In this document: in pieces, positions 57,148 to 64,000 of the stretch
How positions within the stretch are numbered: position 1 is the stretch's first letter
Layout of the letters: the number at the start of each line of letters is the position of its first letter
Assembly: GCA_002701845.1 (NCBI GenBank)
Contig: NZXG01000026.1
Span: 1 to 64,000 of the forward strand
DNA from: Pseudomonadales bacterium
GTDB taxonomy: Bacteria; Pseudomonadota; Gammaproteobacteria; Pseudomonadales; Ketobacteraceae
Length of the DNA stretch: 64,000 bases
Direction of reading: 5' to 3'
Made by a program: the position numbers and the translations under genes
Notes under the pieces: generated by a model
The model's input: only the letters and a program-made list of their open reading frames with translations
Databases searched by the model: none
What the model was told of the DNA's origin: nothing

Positions 57148-57280
57148 GGATGATGCCGGTAACGCTGCTGTATCGGCGCTCTGGCGGGGAAAGACAAAAG
57201 ACGGCGGCCGCAGGGTCAAGCGCAACGCGTTACAGACAGGCTGACCCGCACTGCCTCAGCAACGGCCGACATCACCGGAG

Positions 57281-57478
57281 TCAGATCACATCATCCTCAG
57301 AGTACACCCCGACTTCCGGCGCGCCAGTGGGAGTCATAGCCACCCTGAATACAATGGGGCGACAGCACACCTGACAGTCTTCGATATATTTTTGCTCCGG
57401 TTCCGAGGCGTCGATCAGTACTTCAATCGCCTCACCGCAGTAGGGGCAACTCACTTCAACCTCTTCCAGCGTACCCAT
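57281..57478 (-). CDS. CPXCG-motif cysteine-rich protein
   Basis: 65 residues. CPYCGE near the N terminus and a later CQVCC make a four-cysteine zinc-ribbon-like knuckle, followed by an acidic end (YSEDDVI). The family is widespread in gammaproteobacteria with no assigned function. No signal peptide. Confidence 0.82.
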   Translation of the reverse strand: MGTLEEVEVSCPYCGEAIEVLIDASEPEQKYIEDCQVCCRPIVFRVAMTPTGAPEVGVYSEDDVI

Positions 57479-57580
57479 AACGTCGGCTCCTCCTGGTCAG
57501 TGGCCATCCCTCATTGGCGCGCCACTTTACCCGAATGAGACTACCGCTGATGTCTCGCCGGAATCAAATCCAAAGGCCGT

Positions 57581-57874
57581 TCACGCTTGGCTGTGGGCAC
57601 TGAAATACGGTATCACCAATTCCGCCGCCGCGGGCTTTTGGGTGGCCGCCGGAGGGGCGAAAGCACACCAGTTTTTGTCTTTCACAAAACCACTGGTGCC
57701 TTTGTGGGACTGTTTGAACTGATACTGCGCCTGCCGCAGGCTGGAATCATTGGGTCCCACGGTCTGGTCGGGATCCATGGTCTGGTAGGGGTCGTTGATC
57801 CAACCACAGAGTTCGCAGGTATCTTCGCATTCTGCCAAAGACTTGTAGCCACAACATGGACATGTAAAACGCAT
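57581..57874 (-). CDS. Cysteine-rich CPCC-domain protein
   Basis: 97 residues. CPCCGY (Cys5, 7, 8), CELCGW (Cys20, 23), then DPYQ-MDPDQTVGPNDSSLRQAQYQF. This is the CPCC family, a zinc-binding domain often found as a small gene near polymorphic-toxin or accessory loci. The gene lies in the space where ureG would be expected and next to an A+T-rich gap, so local transfer is possible. Confidence 0.78.
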   Translation of the reverse strand: MRFTCPCCGYKSLAECEDTCELCGWINDPYQTMDPDQTVGPNDSSLRQAQYQFKQSHKGTSGFVKDKNWCAFAPPAATQKPAAAELVIPYFSAHSQA

Positions 57875-58112
57875 GATATTACCTTGCTGAACCTTTTGCT
57901 TGATAAGTGTATTTCAATATTAGACGGGTTTTGGATGCATTGAGTCACGTTAATAGTGACAAAATTTCTGTATGACTTGATGGGTTTGAAAGTACCAACC
58001 ACCACCGCTTTTCAGCGGAACCAGTTCACAACTTTCACTACATTACATGAGGGTAAGGAGACATATTTCAAGGATTACGACTAAAAAGTTCGTGACTTAT
58101 TATAAAAAAATC
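57875..58112. other. A+T-rich gap after ureF
   Basis: About 240 bases of clearly lower GC than the surroundings (for example 58021-58125), with many in-frame stops and no recognisable gene or ureG remnant on either strand. It looks like an insertion or deletion junction. Confidence 0.5.
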
Positions 58113-58787
58113 TCAGGAACGAAACAACCGGCTGTATTGACGCTCGTGTTGCATACTGGCCAACACCACGCCCGGCAGGGAAAATCCCACTTCCTCATCC
58201 GCCACTTCGCCAGCCCGCTCCAGCAGCCCCGGCAACTCCACCACCCGTTGTTGATAAACACGCTGGCCAGCGGTCTGACCCAGGGGGAAGGTTTTCAGCG
58301 CAGCGGCAATCTGATTCTCCAGCCAGCTCCAGGCCAACCCGATGCAGGCCGCCTCCAGGGGGATGCGCTGCTCCACCGCAGCCAGGGCGAACGCCGTCAG
58401 ATAACTGATCTCGTTCTGTTCCCAGGCCAGGGCCCGCGGATAATTCAGATCCCGGCACAGGCGCAACAGCGCCGCGCCCATCTGCACATCCTCCTGGCGT
58501 AACTCGCGGGTCTCCCGCAGCGCCAGGGCCAGGGCATTCCAGTACTGCAGGCGCTCCTGGTCCGCCACCGAAAACGCCTCATACAGGCGCTGCAGCAACG
58601 GCCATTCCTGAAACACGAAACTGTGTTGCAGAATGCCCTGCAGCCAACCGGCGAAACCCTCCTCCCCCTTAAGCCAGCCCTGTTCGATGGCACTTTCCGT
58701 GCCCTGGGACCAGGAAAAACCGCCCACCGGCAAGGACGGGCTGGTGAGCTGCAGCAGCTGCGCCAGTTGCAGCCCATCAATGTTCAT
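58113..58787 (-). CDS. ureF: Urease accessory protein UreF
   Basis: 224 residues. LLQLTSPSLPVGGFSWSQGTE near the N terminus and the final QHERQYSRLFRS are typical and complete. UreF acts with UreD and UreG as the complex that activates the urease nickel centre. The ATG at 58787 is inside the ureE reading frame, an 11-base overlap. No ureG follows, contrary to the usual arrangement. Confidence 0.92.
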   Translation of the reverse strand: MNIDGLQLAQLLQLTSPSLPVGGFSWSQGTESAIEQGWLKGEEGFAGWLQGILQHSFVFQEWPLLQRLYEAFSVADQERLQYWNALALALRETRELRQEDVQMGAALLRLCRDLNYPRALAWEQNEISYLTAFALAAVEQRIPLEAACIGLAWSWLENQIAAALKTFPLGQTAGQRVYQQRVVELPGLLERAGEVADEEVGFSLPGVVLASMQHERQYSRLFRS

Positions 58788-59247
58788 GATGGCCGCCACC
58801 GTGGCTATGGGCATGGCCGCCGGCATAGGCCCCATCCTCCGGTTCAAAGGGCGCCTGCTCCACCGTCACCGTCAGCCCCAGCCCCGCCACCATGGCATCC
58901 AGCACATGATCGTGCTGATAACGCAGCCAGCCGGCGCCGATCTGCAGGGGCACATGACGGTTCCCCAGATGATAGGCCGCCCGCAGCACCTGATGGGGAT
59001 CGGCACTGGTGACCGTGCTCACCGTCTCGCTGGCCGCCTGCACCAGAATCACCCGACCGGTTTCATCCAGCAGCCGCGTGCCGTCCCGCAGAATATGCCC
59101 TCGCGGCAGCATCAGCCCCAGGGGCTCACCGGTCTCCGCGGTGGTTCTCAGGCGGCTTTTTTTGCGCTCGTCAAAGGGCAGGCACACCCGCAACTGGGCA
59201 GTGGTTTCGGTGCCGGAGGGGTCGGCGAATTGCGTCACTTTGATCAT
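58777..59247 (-). CDS. ureE: Urease nickel chaperone UreE
   Basis: 156 residues. An N-terminal domain (RVCLPFDERKKSR, GLMLPRGHILRDG) and a C-terminal metal-binding domain (YHLGNRHVPLQI) with the HDHV histidine and a His-rich tail (HAHSHGGGHHEH). It delivers nickel for urease assembly. The ATG at 59247 starts MIKVTQFADP; the longer frame is rejected. It is 237 bases downstream of ureC across a structured element. Confidence 0.92.
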   Translation of the reverse strand: MIKVTQFADPSGTETTAQLRVCLPFDERKKSRLRTTAETGEPLGLMLPRGHILRDGTRLLDETGRVILVQAASETVSTVTSADPHQVLRAAYHLGNRHVPLQIGAGWLRYQHDHVLDAMVAGLGLTVTVEQAPFEPEDGAYAGGHAHSHGGGHHEH

Positions 59248-59290
59248 AGAGTCACTTTTCTGCGGTTCGTAGGCACCCAAGCGAGTGGGA

Positions 59291-59393
59291 GTGGGGGCAG
59301 TGCATCGGGAACGTCAGCGGCCACGGACGGCCGCTGTCGAGCGCACAGGGAAGTGCTCGTAGCGTTTCCCGGTTTACGCCAGCCCGCCCCCAC
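59291..59393. repeat. Multi-stem inverted-repeat element between ureC and ureE
   Basis: Outer arms GTGGGGGC (59291-59298) and GCCCCCAC (59386-59393) are exact complements. Inside, CGGGAA (59306-59311) pairs with TTCCCG (59366-59371). Between those, two hairpins: CAGCGGCC (59315-59322) with GGCCGCTG (59329-59336), and CGAGC (59338-59342) with GCTCG (59355-59359). Overall it folds as a cloverleaf-like shape of about 103 bases. It encodes nothing recognisable. Confidence 0.7.
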
Positions 59394-59484
59394 GGTTGAA
59401 GAACAAGATATCACCCCGCCCCACGGAATTATCGACACCCGAACACCTCCATGACAACTAACCTTCTCAAAACAGACATTCCTC

Positions 59485-61188
59485 TCAAAACAGAAAATAC
59501 CGCTGCGCCAAGGGCAACTCTCTGGCCGGCTCACAGGTCAACAACACCCCATCGGCGTGCACCTCATAGGTCTGCGCATCCACCGTAATATGCGGCTGGT
59601 AATCGTTCAGAATCAAACTCGATTTCTGCACCGCACGACAGCCCTTCACCGCCACCAAATTACGCTGTAACCCCAAGCGGCTGCCAATACCGTTGTCCAG
59701 CGCCGCCTGCGACACAAACGTCAGATTGGACTCCACCAGGGAGCGGCCAAAACCGCCAAACATCATCCGGTAATGCACCGGCTGCGGTGTGGGAATGGAG
59801 GCATTGGGATCCCCCATGGGCGCCGCCGCGATGGTGCCACCCTTGATAATCAACGCGGGTTTGATGCCGAAAAACGCCGGCTTCCACAACACCAGGTCCG
59901 CCCATTTGCCCACTTCCACCGAACCCACTTCATGGGCAATGCCATGAGTGATCGCCGGATTGATGGTGTATTTGGCGATATAGCGCCGGGCGCGGAAATT
60001 GTCGTTGCGGTCACTGTCCTGATCCAGGGGGCCCCGCTGCACCTTCATCTTGTGAGCGGTTTGCCAGGTGCGGCACACCACCTCCCCCACCCGGCCCATG
60101 GCCTGGGAGTCGGAGGAAATCATGGAAAACGCCCCCAGGTCGTGGAGGATATCCTCGGCGGCAATGGTCTCCCGTCGGATGCGGGAATCGGCAAAGGCCA
60201 CGTCCTCCGGAATGCCCGCATCCAGATGGTGACAGACCATCAGCATATCCAGATGCTCATCAATGGTATTCACCGTGTAAGGGCGGGTGGGGTTGGTGGA
60301 GGAAGGCAGTACGCTGGCCTCCCCGCACACTTTGATGATGTCCGGCGCATGGCCGCCGCCGGCGCCCTCCGTATGATAGGTGTGGATGGTGCGGCCCTTG
60401 AAGGCGGCGATGGTATCTTCCACAAAGCCGGATTCATTCAGAGTGTCTGTGTGAATGGCCACCTGCACATCGTATTGCTCCGCCACCGCCAGACAGTTGT
60501 CGATGGCCGCCGGGGTGGTGCCCCAGTCTTCATGCAGTTTCAGACCCAGAGCGCCCGCCGCCACCTGTTCTTCCAGCGCCGGCGCCAGCGAACCATTACC
60601 CTTGCCCAGAAAGCCCAGGTTCATGGGCAGCCCTTCCGCCGCCTTCAGCATCTGCGCAATGTGCCAGGGCCCCGGAGTACAGGTGGTGGCATTGGTGCCG
60701 GTGGCCGGCCCGGTGCCACCCCCCAGCATGGTGGTGATGCCGGACATCAGGGCCTCTTCGATCTGCTGCGGGCAGATAAAGTGGATATGAGCGTCAATGC
60801 CACCGGCAGTGAGAATCTGGCCTTCACCGGCGATGACTTCGGTACCGGGGCCGATCACGATGGTGACCCCATCCTGAACATCGGGGTTACCGGCCTTGCC
60901 GATGGCGGCAATGCGACCGCCTTTGATACCCACATCCGCCTTGACGATGCCCCAATGATCCAGGATCACGGCATTGGTGATCACCGTGTCCACCGTTTCA
61001 CTGCGGGGATGCTGGCTCTGACCCATGCCGTCCCGGATCACCTTGCCACCGCCGAATTTCACCTCGTCGCCGTAGACCGCGTAATCCTTTTCCACCTCGA
61101 TAAACAGCTCGGTATCCCCCAACCGCAGGCGATCCCCCACGGTGGGGCCGAACATATCGCCATACGCGCGTCGATCAATCTTAGCCAT
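59485..61188 (-). CDS. ureC: Urease alpha subunit UreC
   Basis: 567 residues. All active-site elements are seen: [13 protein letters not shown] (nickel His pair), GLKLHEDWG (the Lys that is carbamylated), [14 protein letters not shown] and [15 protein letters not shown] (nickel His), and LMVCHHLD (the flap Cys-His). It hydrolyses urea to ammonia and carbamate. Standard bacterial form with separate A, B and C subunits. Confidence 0.96.
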   Translation of the reverse strand: MAKIDRRAYGDMFGPTVGDRLRLGDTELFIEVEKDYAVYGDEVKFGGGKVIRDGMGQSQHPRSETVDTVITNAVILDHWGIVKADVGIKGGRIAAIGKAGNPDVQDGVTIVIGPGTEVIAGEGQILTAGGIDAHIHFICPQQIEEALMSGITTMLGGGTGPATGTNATTCTPGPWHIAQMLKAAEGLPMNLGFLGKGNGSLAPALEEQVAAGALGLKLHEDWGTTPAAIDNCLAVAEQYDVQVAIHTDTLNESGFVEDTIAAFKGRTIHTYHTEGAGGGHAPDIIKVCGEASVLPSSTNPTRPYTVNTIDEHLDMLMVCHHLDAGIPEDVAFADSRIRRETIAAEDILHDLGAFSMISSDSQAMGRVGEVVCRTWQTAHKMKVQRGPLDQDSDRNDNFRARRYIAKYTINPAITHGIAHEVGSVEVGKWADLVLWKPAFFGIKPALIIKGGTIAAAPMGDPNASIPTPQPVHYRMMFGGFGRSLVESNLTFVSQAALDNGIGSRLGLQRNLVAVKGCRAVQKSSLILNDYQPHITVDAQTYEVHADGVLLTCEPARELPLAQRYFLF

Positions 61189-61226
61189 AAGTGGCTCCTT
61201 AAAAATGTTACGGGTTCAGCCTGTGA

Positions 61227-61532
61227 TTACAGCTTCCCCATCACTTCGCCCCGGAATCCATACACCTTGCGCTCACCGCCATAGGGCACCAGGGTCACCT
61301 CCCGGCTCTGCCCCGGCTCGAAACGCACAGCGGTACCGGCGGCAATATCCAGTCGGTAGCCCCGGGTTTTATCCCGCTCAAAGTCCAGCGCCGGATTGGT
61401 TTCATAGAAATGGTAATGGGATCCCACCTGCACCGGTCGATCCCCGGTATTGGCCACGGTAACGGACACAGTGGGTTTGCCGGCGTTCAGTTCCAGCTCA
61501 CCGGGCTCGGTAATCAGTTCTCCTGGTATCAT
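61227..61532 (-). CDS. ureB: Urease beta subunit UreB
   Basis: 101 residues. [35 protein letters not shown] and [20 protein letters not shown] are the family motifs. Structural subunit of the urease trimer of trimers. 38 bases upstream of ureC. Confidence 0.95.
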   Translation of the reverse strand: MIPGELITEPGELELNAGKPTVSVTVANTGDRPVQVGSHYHFYETNPALDFERDKTRGYRLDIAAGTAVRFEPGQSREVTLVPYGGERKVYGFRGEVMGKL

Positions 61533-61552
61533 GGGTGCCTCCTCGGGGCGGG

Positions 61553-61855
61553 TCAGACAATGGGGTCGTGGACAGTGACGAGCTTGGTGCCGTCGGGGAA
61601 GGTGGCCTCCACCTGCACATCGTGGATCATTTCCGCCACCCCTTCCATGACATCATCCCGGGTCAACAGGGTGCGACCGTAGTCCATGAGCTCCGCCACT
61701 GTTCTGCCGTCCCGGGCGCCTTCCAGAATCTCGAAGGAAATCAGCGCCACGGCCTCCGGATAGTTCAGCTTAAGACCGCGGGCCTTACGCCGTTCCGCCA
61801 ACTGGGCGGCACTGAACAGCAGCAGTTTGTCTTTTTCGCGGGGTGTTAATTCCAT
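61553..61855 (-). CDS. ureA: Urease gamma subunit UreA
   Basis: 100 residues. [20 protein letters not shown] at the start, [18 protein letters not shown], then [20 protein letters not shown]-like sequence (here [18 protein letters not shown]) and LVTVHDPIV at the end. The ATG at 61855 is the standard start. Lies 20 bases upstream of ureB. Confidence 0.95.
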   Translation of the reverse strand: MELTPREKDKLLLFSAAQLAERRKARGLKLNYPEAVALISFEILEGARDGRTVAELMDYGRTLLTRDDVMEGVAEMIHDVQVEATFPDGTKLVTVHDPIV

Positions 61856-61921
61856 ATTGTTTTCCTGTGAACGACTGAATGTGGGCAAGCCGGTTGAGCC
61901 TGAATTGGAACATTCCCGGGC

Positions 61922-62776
61922 TTAGGTAAACCAGATTCGGGGCGCCACTGCCGGCACCCCCAACAGCGCCTTGCGGAGCCGGTGCCAGACCGCAAAAAAC
62001 GCCTGATTCACCGCCGCCGCCTGCGGCGCCTGGGCCCGTACTACCAGCAGTTGCGGTAACTGGGTCACTTCCAGCACCAGCCCGGGGCTGCGCAGGCCGG
62101 CGCATAAAGCTTTCAGTTCGGATTCCAGCGCCGGGTCTTCCAGCGTACAGACCATGGTTCCCAGCGTGGGATGCCCCTGCAGCCCCCAAGCAGCCTGCAA
62201 CAATTCACTGCCCCCGTCGAAACGGCTTTTTTCCAGCAGCAGGGGCTTACCCGCCCGTTCCAGCCACCAGCTTTGGCACAGACTGCCCTGGTCAAACCAT
62301 TGGGCCGATGCCGGCCGTCCCAGGCAGGTAATTTCCCAACCGATAAAGCGTGCCCCGGGCGCCAGTTGTATCCGGGTCTGGTTCCAGGCCCGGGCACCGT
62401 TGAACACGATATTCTCCTGGGGCAACCATTCGCCGAAGCCGCCTTCCGCCACGGTCATCGTTACCTGCTGAGTTTGCAGCAAACCCTGGGCGTTGGAACG
62501 ATAGACCCGGCCCGCGGAAGGCGTGGTCACCAGACCATGAGCGCCGACCGCCACATCAATGTCGATGGCAAGACTGTCACCGGCCACAATACCCCCGGGG
62601 GGATGCAACACATAGACGTGGGCCTGACCCCCGGTTTCCGGATAAAAGGGTCGCTGCACCCGCAACGGGCCCTGGTGGCGGTTGCGGGCCAGTACAGTAC
62701 GGCCACCTCTGGCGGCAAACTCCAGATCGAGAGTGGCAGACCAACCTTGTGCCAGCGGCTTGGCAATGGCATTCAT
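61922..62776 (-). CDS. ureD: Urease accessory protein UreD
   Basis: 284 residues. HPPGGIVAGDSLAIDIDVA, TTPSAGRVYRSNAQGL (usual TTPGA..K.Y is varied slightly) and PQENIVFNGARA are typical UreD motifs. It is the scaffold that recruits UreF and UreG to apo-urease. The ATG at 62776 is chosen; a TTG three codons upstream is possible. First gene of the operon, 65-75 bases downstream of the sigma-54 promoter. Confidence 0.92.
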   Translation of the reverse strand: MNAIAKPLAQGWSATLDLEFAARGGRTVLARNRHQGPLRVQRPFYPETGGQAHVYVLHPPGGIVAGDSLAIDIDVAVGAHGLVTTPSAGRVYRSNAQGLLQTQQVTMTVAEGGFGEWLPQENIVFNGARAWNQTRIQLAPGARFIGWEITCLGRPASAQWFDQGSLCQSWWLERAGKPLLLEKSRFDGGSELLQAAWGLQGHPTLGTMVCTLEDPALESELKALCAGLRSPGLVLEVTQLPQLLVVRAQAPQAAAVNQAFFAVWHRLRKALLGVPAVAPRIWFT

Positions 62777-62851
62777 CAATGGCAACTCAAGAATTGACTA
62801 TAGTGCGAGGGCTTATCATCCCCAATTGACAGCGCTTTGGCAAAGACAACG

Positions 62852-62867
62852 AGCAAAAATTGTGCCC
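62852..62867 (-). promoter_or_regulatory. Sigma-54 promoter of the urease operon
   Basis: On the minus strand the sequence is GGGCACAATTTTTGCT. Compared with the consensus TGGCACG-N4-TTGCW, the -24 GGCAC and the -12 TTGCT are intact with correct spacing; only the first base and the variable base differ. The start site would be near 62841. Confidence 0.8.
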
Positions 62868-62915
62868 CGATTGCCGGCGGTCACGGCACCTGTCACCCCG
62901 GGCACAGGGCCGGTA

Positions 62916-62932
62916 CCCACCATTATGGTGCA
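62916..62932. promoter_or_regulatory. NtrC-like binding site 1 upstream of ureD
   Basis: CCACCATTATGGTGCA fits the NtrC consensus TGCACCA-N3-TGGTGCA at 12 of 14 positions, including the 13-base palindrome CACCATTATGGTG (62918-62930). Its centre is about 83 bases upstream of the predicted start site. Confidence 0.75.
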
Positions 62933-62946
62933 GACTGTAAGCTCAT

Positions 62947-62963
62947 TGCACCATCGGACCTCA
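62947..62963. promoter_or_regulatory. NtrC-like half-site 2 upstream of ureD
   Basis: TGCACCA (62947-62953) is one perfect NtrC half-site; the other half is degenerate. The centre is 31 bases, about three helical turns, from site 1, as in known paired NtrC enhancers. Confidence 0.5.
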
Positions 62964-62982
62964 CCGCCGGTTTTTCGGTTTG

Positions 62983-64000
62983 TCAGCGCAACAAACGTTT
63001 GCGGATATTCAGCGGAGAAAAATAACCGTCCGGTGGTGGCTGCTGGTAGAAGGCGGTACCTTCGCCGGCACTGCATTGTAAAAAGTAGGCACCGGAGTCC
63101 AGATCGTGATAGGCATCCATGGACGAGAACATACCCGGCATTTGTTCATAGTACGCGGAAAAGCGCAGGGTGAAGCGCCATAGCTCATCGTCTTTGTCAT
63201 AGATATCCACCATGACAATGCTCCAGGTGTCTTCATCCACATAAAAGGTGCGCCGCTGATAAAGATGGCGCTGGTCCGGTTTGAGCCGGGACTCCACCAC
63301 CCAGACCCGATGCTTTTCAAAGCGCATGGCCCGGGGTGAGATATGGTAAGGCGTCAGGGCCTGGGGATCATCACAGCGGTTGTAGCGCATCTTCTGATTG
63401 TTATAGGGGATCAACATTTCCCGCTTCCCCACCAGCTCCCAGTTGTAACGGTCCAGTGGGCCATTGAAGACGTCAATTTCATCCACCACCCGCAACCCCT
63501 CGGCATTGAACAGCGGCGCGTCGTAGCCACTGGTGGGTATGCGTCGCATGCGTCGTTCGCCGGTGATATAAATCCAGGCCTGGCGTGGGTGCCGCTTGGG
63601 TTGCAGACTTTCATGAATCAGCAGCCCCCCGCCAGCCAGCCGCGCCGGCCCCAGAATATGGGAGAAGTAATACAGGTTGCGCCAGTCCAGATTCGGCGAC
63701 TGCCGCTGGGGATCATAATAGGTGGCGTAGCTCTCGATCACGGTTTCCAGGGAGTCCACCAACCGGCTGGGGTAGACCGTGTTCTCGTATAAATGCAGGG
63801 AAAAAAACACCCCTTTCCAGCGGGTCTGATGATTCCAAATAATCTCCTGGGGGCTGTCAGGAACAGGAAATGGGGTGCCGGGCCAGGCCGCCAGCAATTC
63901 ATCCCCGGATTCACTGATACGCGCATCGTCCAGGTTTTTGCGGGTGTTGTCGTAGGTCCATTGGGGTTGGCGGGCGGTGCGATGGCTGGGGTACACGGGA
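62983..64000 (-). CDS. DUF1329 family protein (partial, 5' end outside window)
   Basis: About 337 C-terminal residues are visible; the frame is open to the window edge, so the start and any signal peptide are missing. Motifs of the family: YPSRLVDSLETV, YYFSHILGPARLAGGGLLIH, GERRMRRIPTSGYDAP, HRVWVVESRLKPDQRHLYQRR, YYEQMPGMFSSMDAYHDLDSG. DUF1329 proteins are exported, LolA/LolB-like outer-membrane-associated proteins, frequently found beside RND transporters of the MMPL type and BNR proteins in pseudomonads; the partner genes, if present, lie outside. Confidence 0.85.
   Translation of the reverse strand, partial: PVYPSHRTARQPQWTYDNTRKNLDDARISESGDELLAAWPGTPFPVPDSPQEIIWNHQTRWKGVFFSLHLYENTVYPSRLVDSLETVIESYATYYDPQRQSPNLDWRNLYYFSHILGPARLAGGGLLIHESLQPKRHPRQAWIYITGERRMRRIPTSGYDAPLFNAEGLRVVDEIDVFNGPLDRYNWELVGKREMLIPYNNQKMRYNRCDDPQALTPYHISPRAMRFEKHRVWVVESRLKPDQRHLYQRRTFYVDEDTWSIVMVDIYDKDDELWRFTLRFSAYYEQMPGMFSSMDAYHDLDSGAYFLQCSAGEGTAFYQQPPPDGYFSPLNIRKRLLR

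Noticed and set aside
59306-59371. tRNA gene suggested by the cloverleaf shape
   Set aside because: No T-loop GTTCRA consensus, no CCA end and wrong arm lengths.
59773-61284. A 503-codon plus-strand open frame opposite ureC
   Set aside because: Antisense shadow of an intact, conserved urease subunit.

Overview
This window is a GC-rich, densely coding stretch of a gammaproteobacterial chromosome. The gene set (cysQ-nudE-yrfG, hslR-hslO, pckA, ompR/envZ, tex, gshA, rmf, dsbB, rsd/algQ, an FKBP isomerase, algP and an ABC-F ATPase) is typical of the Pseudomonadales/Oceanospirillales branch. A glucosylglycerol-phosphate phosphatase and an NhaD-type Na+/H+ antiporter suggest a salt-adapted, probably marine bacterium. 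Species is not assigned. I saw no tRNA, rRNA, CRISPR array, prophage or insertion sequence. Bases 1-113 hold nothing I can name.

Layout. 114-8293: housekeeping genes (trxC, cysQ, nudE, yrfG, hslR, hslO, pckA, rlmG, yqiA) and a small ferritin of the encapsulated-ferritin family with no encapsulin gene beside it. 8372-12667: TrkH, an unknown four-helix membrane protein, a lipoprotein, a membrane-protein gene broken by a stop codon, and a small protein. 12719-19957: an aerobactin-type siderophore operon iucABCD on the minus strand, a divergent MFS transporter and a Fur-like box between them; no outer-membrane receptor is present. 20008-25102: a MORN-repeat/C13-protease fusion, a sodium:solute symporter, a TPR protein and trhO. 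25099-29222: ompR and envZ separated by a 613-residue pyruvate-kinase-like gene. 29502-33939: an RND adaptor and pump. 34159-41833: DUF1631 protein, tex, a PEP-CTERM-type exported protein, gshA, rmf.

41953-53556: a block resembling the Pseudomonas dsbH-algQ-FKBP-algP-ABC neighbourhood, here interrupted by a WD40-like lipoprotein, nhaD and a four-gene lipoprotein operon (LPP20, LpoB-like, COG3014-like, LPP20). 53566-57874: HD-GYP protein, elbB, a ggpP-like phosphatase and two small cysteine-rich proteins. 58113-62776: urease genes ureDABC-EF on the minus strand without ureG. A well-formed sigma-54 promoter and NtrC-like sites lie upstream of ureD, so urease is probably induced by nitrogen limitation. 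A 103-base multi-stem inverted-repeat element lies between ureC and ureE. The window ends inside a DUF1329 gene.

The most noteworthy items are the urease control region together with the missing ureG, the encapsulin-less EncFtn protein, the MORN-C13 fusion, the split ompR/envZ pair and the structured element inside the urease operon.
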